Shown here: positions 57,201-61,200 of the stretch, piece after piece | Numbering within the stretch: position 1 is the first letter of the stretch | Layout of the letters: each line of letters opens with the position of its first letter | Assembly: GCF_004214935.1 (NCBI RefSeq) | Contig: NZ_SFCC01000014.1 | Coordinates: forward strand, 124,001 to 188,000 | Direction: 5' to 3' | Origin: Amycolatopsis suaedae | GTDB taxonomy: Bacteria; Actinomycetota; Actinomycetes; Mycobacteriales; Pseudonocardiaceae | DNA length: 64,000 nucleotides | Notes under the pieces: model-generated | The model's input: only the letters and a program-made list of their open reading frames with translations | The model's database searches: none | What the model was told of the DNA's origin: nothing | Made by a program: the position numbers and the translations under genes

Positions 57201-58247
57201 GACCGGCAGGCGGTGGCGGACCTACTCGCGGCCCACCCGGTCACAGCCGTCGTGCACGCGGCGGGTGTGGTCGACGACGGGCTGGTGTCCGCCATGACGC
57301 CGGAGCGGATCGACACCGTGTTCCGGTCCAAGGTGGACGGTGCGATTCACCTGCACGAGCTGGCCGGAGACCTCGACGCGTTCGTGTTGTTCTCCTCCGC
57401 GGCCGGAGTTCTCGGCACGCCGGGACAGGGCAACTACGCGGCGGCCAACGCCTTCCTCGACGCACTGGCCACCTACCGCCGGGCCCACGGACTGCCCGCG
57501 ACTTCGGTGGTGTGGGGCATGTGGGAGGAGACGAGCGAACTCACCGACGGCCTCACCGACCAGGACCGTGACCGTATGGCCGGGGCCGGGATGATCCCGC
57601 TCGACGCGGCACGGGGCACGGCACTGCTCGACGCCGCCGTCGGCCTCGCCGAACCGGTCGTGGTGGCCGCTCGGTGGGACATCGGGGTGCTGCGGCGCCG
57701 CGCGGAACGCGGTGAGCTGCCCGCACCGCTGCGCTCTCTCGTGCCCGTGTCGAGCCGGCAGGCCCGTGCGCACACCCAGGATCTCCGGCGCAGGCTCGAC
57801 CGGGTGCCCGTGGCACAACGCGAACAGGTCGCGGTCGCGGCCGTGCTCGCGGAGACCGCGGCGGTCCTGGGGCACCGCGCGGACGACCTGGTGAAGGCCG
57901 GGCGGGAGTTCCGGGAGCTCGGGTTCGACTCACTCACGGCGGTCGAGCTGCGGAACCGGCTCAGCGCGGCGACCGGGCTGACGCTGCCCGCCAGCCTGGT
58001 GTTCGACCATCCGACCCCCCGCGCGGTGGCTGGTCACCTGCTTGAGGTGCTGGCGCCCGAGGAACAGACGGGCGACGACGTGCGGGCCGCGATCGCGGCC
58101 ATACCACTGGAACTGCTGCGTGACAACGGTCTGCTCGACCGGTTGCTCGTTCTCGCGGGACGAGCACCGGCAGGCGCGAACGGACACATCGACGGCATGG
58201 ACGCGGAGTCGCTCATCGCCATGGCGCACGGAGGGGGAGAGGCGTGA
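39297..58247 (+). CDS. PKS-C: four-module type I PKS
   Basis: 6316 residues, uninterrupted. An N-terminal docking helix (ALRTSLKETERLR) leads into four modules. First module: KS (Cys207), AT (Ser645, YASH 738), DH (H928, motif HSVREVITLP with Glu for Gly), B-type KR (1286-1470, LDD, Tyr1421), ACP (Ser1582). Second: KS (1641, Cys1816), AT (Ser2239, YASH 2332), no DH, A-type KR (2661-2850, Trp2799 eight residues before Tyr2807), ACP (Ser2961). Third: KS (3018, Cys3192), AT (Ser3632, YASH 3728), DH (H3910, intact HRVLGSVLLP), KR (4268, TDD, Tyr4409), ACP (Ser4560). Fourth: KS (4616, Cys4790), AT (Ser5228, YASH 5324), DH (H5517, intact), KR (5909, VDD, Tyr6047), ACP (Ser6212). A docking tail (IDGMDAESLIAMA) follows. 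All four ATs look methylmalonyl-specific. The start lies 25 bases after PKS-B; the stop overlaps the GTG of PKS-D. Confidence 0.94.
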   Translation: MTTSHEEIVAALRTSLKETERLRAENRRLLDRAGEPIAIVGMACRLPGGVGTPDEFWTLLSEGRDAISPFPEDRGWDVAGQFDPDPDRPGRTYVTGGGFLDDAAGFDARFFGIAPREALAMDPQQRLLLESSWEALEHAGIDATTLRGSRTGVYFGVLPAEYLADPMGTPADVQGFAATGGSLGVASGRLAYVLGLEGPALTVDTACSSSLVALHLAVQALRRGECGLAVTGGATVLSSPATIVTFSRQRAFAPDGRSKAFGAGADGFGPAEGAGVLVLERLSDARRNGHRVLALVRGTAVNSDGASSGLTTPNGPSQQRVIRAALADAGLSPSDVDAVEAHGTGTTLGDPIEAQAILATYGQDRTDPLWLGSVKSNIGHTVAAAGVAGVLKMVLAMRHGALPRTLHADSPTPHVDWSGGAVRLLSEGREWPTGARPRRAGVSSFGFSGTNAHVVIEEAPASPAPDDVVVPGPQAFVVSGADDSGLRAQAARLRDFAADPRVPVGGVAAASARRAALSHRAVVVASDRAELLAGLSAVADGCPDIAGLVRTGPAGVVFVFPGQGSQWVGMASELLASSPVFAARLAECDAALASVVDWSLVDVLADTEALARVEVVQPVLWAVLVSLAELWRWHGVEPVAVVGHSQGEIAAACVAGALSLTDAARIVVTRSQVIARSLAGRGGMASVPSPAAEVRGLLGSGVEVAAVNGPAATVVSGEPDAVREVAELTGGKVISVDYASHSAQVESVREELLDLLGEVVPGELTVPMFSTVTGGFIDGAALTAEYWYDNLRRPVRFDEAVRYFDGHVFVECSPHPVLVPGIDGSAVGSLRRDDGGLRRFLTSLAEAHVAGLPIDWRAQGRPVDLPTYAFQHQRFWLGGPARKGDATELGLSAPEHPLLGASVAHPDTGGHVFTAMIGPATQDWLADHSVREVITLPGTAFLELALHAGSALDCGLVEELVLHTPLTFVARGNARLQLSVGAADGTGRRRFTVYAFDETEWTTHASGVLAAGMPPGKVLTEWPPPGATEAGDPYQRLDDLGYHYGPAFQGLRRVWRRGADVFAEVALPAAVTSDGYGIQPALLDAALHALVGETVELPFSWRNVALHRTGATALRVHLAPAGDGWSVVASDTAGSPVLTADSLVLRPMGGPADRPYLLRPEPLTVPEPEPAPDAVVVTPDTAEDALRMLREWLADERDTSPRLVVVTRNAAADPEQAAILGLGRSASTEHPGRIVLVDTDAPASVPVAEVLSTGEREVWVYDGALTAPRLRQLESEVHELPWRADDCVLITGGTGTIGLAVARHLAEVHGVRDLVLVSRRGPDATGDVPAGATVLACDVTDRDALAAVLRDHPVTAVVHAAAVLDDGVIEALTPDRLAAVRAPKVLAAQHLDELTRDREMTAFVLFSSVAGIFGAPGQGSYAAANAALDAIAVARRAAGLPATSIAWGLWAEDSAMTGHRTGTDRARQTRFGISSLATQDALALFDTCVRTGAATPVALRLDRPAVRELASAGELPAALRGTVPMPVPRAVVADEAVAELPAEERLDVVLRAVRDLVASVLGHGSADAVDTRTAFKDMGFDSLTAVELRNRVGSRFDLRLPATLVFDHPTPQAVAEYLVAKLSGSVAPAAVTTGSAARDDDPIVIVGMSCRYPGGVDTPEDLWRLVAGGGDAITGFPGDRGWDLANLFDDDPEKPGRSYVREGGFLLDATRFDAEFFGISPREAAAMDPQQRVLLEVAWEAFERAGIAPDAVRGSRTGVFAGVMNSGYGMSRLTAPEGAGEYEGYLASGFAVSVASGRIAYALGLEGPALTVDTACSSSLVAVHLAAAALRRGECSLALAGGATVMSEPMLFVEFSRQRGLAPDGRCKSFAGAADGTGWAEGAGMLLLERLSDARRNGHRVLAVVRGTAMNSDGASNGLASPNGPAQQRVIRAALADAGLTPSEVDVVEAHGTGTTLGDPIEAQALLATYGQDRERPLLLGSFKSNVGHTQAAAGVGGIIKMVEAMRQGEVPRTLHVDEPTPNVDWSSGAVELSTEHVAWPETGRPRRAGVSAFGVSGTNAHVVVEQGESVDAVAGRDEPSVVPWVVSAGSASALDAQVARLTEYVAAHPELFAGDIGFSLATTRARLPYRAVLVGETLVRGNGSAPRRPVMVFPGQGSQWVGMAVELAAASPVFASRLAECDEALSSYVDWSLMDAAADPDALARVEVVQPVLWAVLVSLAALWRSYGVEPAAVVGHSQGEIAAACVAGALSLTDAARIVVTRSRIIARSLAGRGGMASIPLPDSEVRGLLGPHVEVAAVNGPAATVVSGDPDAVREVAERTGGKVISVDYASHSVQVESVREELLDLLGEVVPGALSIPMFSTVTGGFVAGAELSATYWYENLRRPVRFDEAVDTFDGHVFVECSPHPVLVPGIDGFAVGSLRRDDGGPQRFLTSLAEAHVAGVPVDWRIAGRVVDLPTYAFQREHFWLAAPEPAGEASTVDGWRYAIDWRAVPSAVAPRLSGTWLVVGDAETPAAAALATAGAHVVTSPADATDGLAGVLSLVALTDPDPLAATLALIQAGIDAPLWTVTREAVAVDAPRPDQAAVWGLGVTAALEHPDRWGGLVDLPGDADETTYRMLAAVLANGSEDQVAIRGTGVLARRLVRARRAGGRNWRPRGTVLITGGTGHVGAVVARRFARDGAEHLVLTGRRGPDAPGARELAAELTELGTRVTLVACDAADRAALADLVTRIEAEDPIRTVVHAAGVPHWRDLTDLTPEDVTEVFAGKALGAAHLDELFDHDLDAFVLISSNAGVWGGAGQGAYAAANAALDAIAARRRAGGRHAVSLAWGAWAGSDHAPAGVSARFTRLGLNPMAAEDAMTACYQALADDETFLSVADVDWHSFAPLFTATRPSPLLSEIPEVRRALTAVPGGPAPTGLADRRAIRELVLDTVAAVLGHTDARRVTDRTFKELGFDSLTAVDVRNRLSAATGLNLPSSLVFDHPTPDALIAHLHTRIHGGTAPAQVATTRTVADDDPVVIVGMSCRYPGGVRSPEDLWRVVTDEVDAVGDFPADRGWDLDGIYHPDPDHPGTTYTRRGGFLDDVAGFDAAFFRISPREALVMDPKQRILLESSWEALERAGIDPTALRGSSTGVFVGSSSQEYGPRLGDVPADLEGHVATGNLDAVLSGRVAYELGLEGPALTVDTACSSSLVAMHLAMRSLRAGECSLALASGVAVLANPGIFVEFSRLRGLAVDGRCRSFDTAADGTGWAEGVGVLVLERLSDARRNGHPILAVVRGSAVNSDGASNGLTAPNGPAQQRVIRAALADAGLSPSDVDFVEAHGSGTALGDPIEAQAVLETYGQDRDQPLWLGSLKSNIGHSQSASGVGGIIKAVESIRHGVLPKTLHVETPTPHVDWSAGSVSLLTEGVVWPVTGAPRRAGVSAFGVSGTNAHVVLEEPPAAVVGPVREWDGPVPLLLSGRGTEAVREQAARLRSFMVADPAVTVADVAVSLTHRAVLEDRAVVVADDREEVLAGLAALVGGSSHSAVVCGSGDPVGVVFVFPGQGSQWAGMAVELLGSSPVFAGVMAECDAVLRGYVDWSLSEVLSDKEALGRVEVVQPALLAVMVSLAALWRSYGVEPAAVVGHSQGELAAACVGGALSIEVAMRIAVLRSRVIGRRLSGRGGMVSVPAPLAEVEAELSRWRGVSVGAVTGPESTVVSGDLADLDEVLARWPGARRVLIDYASHSAQVESIEDELRAVLGEVVPGELSVPMFSTVTGEFIDGSALTAEYWYQNLRQSVRFADAVDALDDHLFVECSAHPVVTPGIDATSVGSLRRGDGSPRRFLTSVAEAHVAGATVDWRRLLDGTGNRVDLPTYAFQHQRYWLEGTVRDQSLVTDVTRLADTGGVVLTGRASTRDRQWIADHRVLGSVLLPGTAYVELALRAADESGCALVDELTLENPLVFNDSGTVELQTVVGARDESGRRPVAVYSRAAGEPDWTRHATGTLSEESGAAESMPWPPPDSTPVALDDVHAVLADLGYEYGHAFDGLHAAWRRGEEWFAEAALPGGVSADGFVLHPALLDTVLQPAVLTLAGEARLPFAWRRVSVHASGATAIRARLSPAADGTYSVLVTDASDQPVLAAGSVVMRPAPKRAGATTLLRLDYVQVELPVAAEPDVTVTSDVEGVLGTVQAWLAEERPGQLVVVTEDAERDPVAAAAAGLVRSAQAEHPGRFVLVDGWADGLLPGVVALGEPEVVVRDGRAHVPRLRRVSASGAVWSPDDCVLITGGTGTLGRLVARHLVTTHGVGRIVLAGRRGLDAPGMGELADELPAEVTVVACDVTDRDALARLLADHPVTAVVHTAGVTDDGMITSLSPDRLAAVQGPKVVAARHLDELTRDRQLTAFVLFSSAAGVFGAAGQASYAAANAALDALARRRHADGLVATSIAWGLWAQDSGMTERLTATDRARLAASGLTPLSTADGLTMFDAAVAGGEPDYVGARVDLTARSTHPLLREFTSPPVRRVAAAPESGAATSSAQELLRVVRGLIAEVLRHDGATAVKASKPFDQLGFDSLTAVELRNRLSAELGMTLPATVVFDHPTPEALAEYLATVLAGSTAPDDADETRAESDDPIAIVGMSCRYPGGVTSPSDLWRLVYEGRDGITEFPTDRAWDLTDLFDDDPDSHGHSYVRRAGFLSGATDFDAAFFDISPREALAMDPQQRLLLEVAWEAVEQAGLDPASLRGSRTGVYAGVMSGDYGMWVRRAAKEVEGYLGNGITGSVASGRVAYALGLEGPVMTVDTACSSSLVAMHLAARSLRSGECSLALAGGVTVMSSPAVFVEYSRQRGLAADGRCKSFSDDADGTAWAEGAGMVVLERLSDAVANGHQVLAVLKGSAMNSDGASNGLTAPNGLAQQRVIRAALADAGLSPSDVDVLEAHGTGTKLGDPIEAQAVLATYGQDRDRPLLLGALKSNLGHTQAAAGVGGVIKMIEAMRHGIAPRTLNITEPSSYVDWSAGSVSLLTEGVSWPVTGAPRRAGVSAFGVSGTNAHVVLEEPPAAVVGPVREWDGPVPLLLSGRGAVGGQAARLRSFLVSRPDVSLTDVGVSLTRRAVLEDRAVVLADDREEVLAGLTALAESSSHPAVVCGSGDPAGAVFVFPGQGSQWAGMAVELLGSSPVFAQVMTECDAVLREYVDWSLSEVLSDKEALERVEVVQPALLAVMVSLAALWRSYGVEPAVVVGHSQGELAAACVGGALPLDVAMRVAVLRSQVIGRRLSGRGGMVSVPASLAEVEAELHRWDGLSVGAVTGPGSTVVSGDLGDLDEVLAYWPGARRVLIDYASHSAQVESIEDELRAVLGEVVPGELSVPMFSTVTGEFIDGSALTAEYWYQNLRQPVRFADAVLELADHVFVECSAHPVVTPGIDAVSVGSLRRGDGSPRRFLTSVAEAHVAGVAVDWRRLLDGTGHRVDLPTYAFQHRRFWLTPQADADVASAGLDAADHPMLGAAVPLAASGGHVFTATLSTRQHPWLADHVVHGAVIVPATAWVTWASHAGEVTGCPVVEELTVVAPLTLTDGVRVQVTAGTEDGDGRRTVTIHARHDDDWALHATGVLAPGPEADPDDLAAWPPPGSEPVDADDLYPAFAATGIEYGPTFRGVRAVWRRGNEMFAEIGAADGPLPFPALLDSALHPAALLGDQDSARLPFSWSGVVQHAAAAPALRVRITPTGSDTFALLATDVFGSPVLSVAELLVRPVARGTTEPLYRPAWVELGAADTPAGPHAWIGGPDGYPDLAALSAAGTPAPELVFVAVHHHGGPDRAAVRGATAHVLGLIQAWLADTTFDRSRLVFVVRDTDDDLAGAAAAGLVRSAQAEHPGRFQLIAGEPDSAVLAAGHDEPQLTVRAGTAYTRRLERVTDAPAEVWRPDGTVLITGGTGTLGRLVARHLAEAHGVRRLVLASRRGGADELVAELSALGADVTVVAVDLADRQAVADLLAAHPVTAVVHAAGVVDDGLVSAMTPERIDTVFRSKVDGAIHLHELAGDLDAFVLFSSAAGVLGTPGQGNYAAANAFLDALATYRRAHGLPATSVVWGMWEETSELTDGLTDQDRDRMAGAGMIPLDAARGTALLDAAVGLAEPVVVAARWDIGVLRRRAERGELPAPLRSLVPVSSRQARAHTQDLRRRLDRVPVAQREQVAVAAVLAETAAVLGHRADDLVKAGREFRELGFDSLTAVELRNRLSAATGLTLPASLVFDHPTPRAVAGHLLEVLAPEEQTGDDVRAAIAAIPLELLRDNGLLDRLLVLAGRAPAGANGHIDGMDAESLIAMAHGGGEA

Positions 58248-61200
58248 CGGAGCAGGACACCAGGCTTCTGGAGGCGCTGCGAACGTCGCTGAAGGAGACC
58301 GAACGGCTGCGGCAGCAGGTCGCCGCCGGCCGGGAACCCATCGCGATCATCGGCATGAACTGCCGGTACCCGGGTGGCGTCACCAGCTCAGAGGAGCTGT
58401 GGCGCCTCGTCGTCGACGGTACCGACGCCATCGGTCCGTTCCCGGACGACCGGGGCTGGGACCTCGCGAACCTGTTCGACGACGACCCGGACAGCCACGG
58501 GCACAGCTATGCCCGCGAAGGCGGGTTCCTCCGCGACGCCACGCTGTTCGACCCGGAGTTCTTCGGCATCTCGCCGAGGGAGGCCGTCACGCTCGACCCC
58601 CAGCAACGGCTGCTGCTGGAGACCTCGTGGGAGACCTTAGAACGGGCGGGCATCGACCCGGTCTCGTTGCGGGGCAGCCGGACCGGCGTGTTCACCGGGA
58701 TCATGTACAACGACTACGCCATGCGGGCGCTGCCGGTGCCTAGAGAGGTCGAGGGGCACATCGGCAACGGGAGTGCTGCCAGCCTCGCGTCCGGCCGGGT
58801 GGCCTACACCTTCGGTTTCGAAGGGCCTGCGGTCAGCCTCGACACCGCCTGCTCGTCGTCGCTGGTGGCGATTCACCTCGCGGTGCAGGCACTGCGCCGT
58901 GGCGAGTGCACCCTCGCGCTCGCCGGCGGGGTCACGGTCATGTCGACACCCGGGTTCTTCGTCGAGTACAGCAGGCAGCGGGCCCTGTCGCCGGGTGCGC
59001 GGTGCCGGTCGTTCGGTGAGGGCGCCGACGGCACCACCGGTGGTGAGGGCATCGGGCTCGTCCTGCTCGCCCGGTTGTCCGACGCGGTGCGGGCCGGGCA
59101 CCGGGTGCTCGCTGTGATCAGAGGGACCGCGGTCAACTCCGACGGCGCGTCGAACGGGCTGACCGCACCCAACGGACCCGCACAGCAGCGGCTGATCCGG
59201 GCAGCACTCGCTGATGCGGGACTCGGACCATCCGATGTGGACCTCGTGGAGGCACACGGAACCGGGACGCCGCTGGGTGACCCGATCGAGGCCCAAGCGC
59301 TGCTCGCCACGTACGGTCAGGGGCGTTCGCAGCCGTTGTATCTCGGTTCGGTCAAGTCGAACATCGGGCACGCCCAGGCCGCGGCGGGAGTCGCGGGCGT
59401 GGTGAAGACGGTCGAGGCCATCCGGCGCGGGGTGCTGCCGAGGACACTGCACGCCGAGCCGTCAACGTCCCGAGTGGACTGGTCGTCCGGCGGCATCGCG
59501 TTGCTCACGTCGGAGAAGCCGTGGCCGGAGGTGAACAGGCCGAGGCGCGCGGGGGTGTCGTCGTTCGGCATCAGTGGCACCAATGCGCACGTGATCATCG
59601 AGCAGGCCACCGAGGACGAACCTGTGGCCGGGAGTCCCGACGAGCCGGGGACGCTGGTGGCCTGGCCGATCTCGGCGCAGGACGGGACCGCGTTGCGGGC
59701 GCAGGCCGCTCGACTCACGCGCTTCTTGTCGGGATCGGATGTCGCGGCCGTCGACGTCGGGTGGTCGCTCGCCACCACGCGTTCCGCGTTGGAGCACCGG
59801 GCCGTAGTGCTGGGCGAGTCTCGGGACCAGTTGCTGGCCGGGCTCACGGCGCTCGCAGAGGACCGGCCATCGCGTGACGTGGTGCGGGGCCGGACACGCG
59901 AGGGCGGTGTCGTTTTCGTGTTTCCGGGTCAGGGGCAGCAGTGGTGTGGGATGGCGGTGTCGTTGTTGGGGTCGTCGCCGGTGTTTGCGGCGAAGGTCGC
60001 TGAGTGTGTGGCGGCTTTTGAGCCGTTTGTGGGTTTTTCGTTGTGGGATGTGTTGTGGGGTCGTGCGGGTGCGCGGGGTTTGGATTGTGATGAGGTTGTT
60101 CAGCCGGTTTTGTTTACGGTGATGGTGTCGTTGGCGGGGTTGTGGCGGTCGTGGGGTGTGGTGCCGTCTGCTGTGGTGGGGCATTCGCAGGGGGAGATCG
60201 CGGCGGCGTGTGTGGCGGGTGTGTTGTCGGTGGAGGATGCTGCTCGTTTGGTGGCGGTGCGTGCGGGGTTGTTGGGGTCGTTGGCTGGACGTGGCGGGAT
60301 GGTGTCGCTCGCGTGCTCGGCGGCGGATGCGGAGAGTGTGCTGGAGCGGTGGCGTGGGCGGTTGGGGGTTGCGGCGGTGAATGGGCCGGTGTCGACCTCG
60401 GTGTCGGGTGATGTGGGCGCGGTGGAGGAGTTGCTGGCGTGGTGTGAGGTGGAGGGTGTTCGGGCGCGGCGGATTCCGATCGAGTACGCCTCGCATTCGG
60501 TGCAGGTGGATGTGATCGAAGAGGATCTGGTGGCGGGGTTGGGTTGGTTGTCGCCGTCGGTTGGTGAGGTGTCGTTCTACTCGACTGTGACCGGTGGGCT
60601 GATGGACGGGGCTGAGCTAGGGGCGCGGTATTGGTTTGAGAATGTGCGGCGGCCGGTGGATTTTGTGGGTGCGGTGTCGTCGTTGGTGGCTGATGGCTAT
60701 CGGTCCTTCGTGGAATGCGGCGCGCACCCCGTGCTGTCCATGGGACTGCAGGGGCTGATCGACGAGGCCGGGGTGGATGCCGCCGTGGTCGGCACCCTTC
60801 GCCGCGACGCCGGGGACCGCTTCCCGATCGCGGCGGCGGAAGCGTACGTGCAAGGCCTGCCCGTGGACGCCACGTGCTGGGTCCCCGAGGGCAACCGGGT
60901 CGACCTGCCCACATACGCGTTCCAGCGCCGTGCCTTCTGGCTTGACGTGCCCACGCGGGTCGACCACGGCCCGGAACATCCGCTCGCGGGTGCGGGGGTG
61001 CCGTTGCCCGCGACGGATGGGTTCGTGTGCACCGGAGTCCTGTCCACGGCCACCTCATGGCTCGCTGACCACGAGTTGGGGGAGACGTGCCTGCTGCCGG
61101 GAACGGCGTTCGTCGAGATGGCGTTGCACGCGGGTTCGCGGGTCGGCTACGGCGTGCTCGACGAACTGACGATCAACACGCCCCTGGCCGTGTCTCCGGA

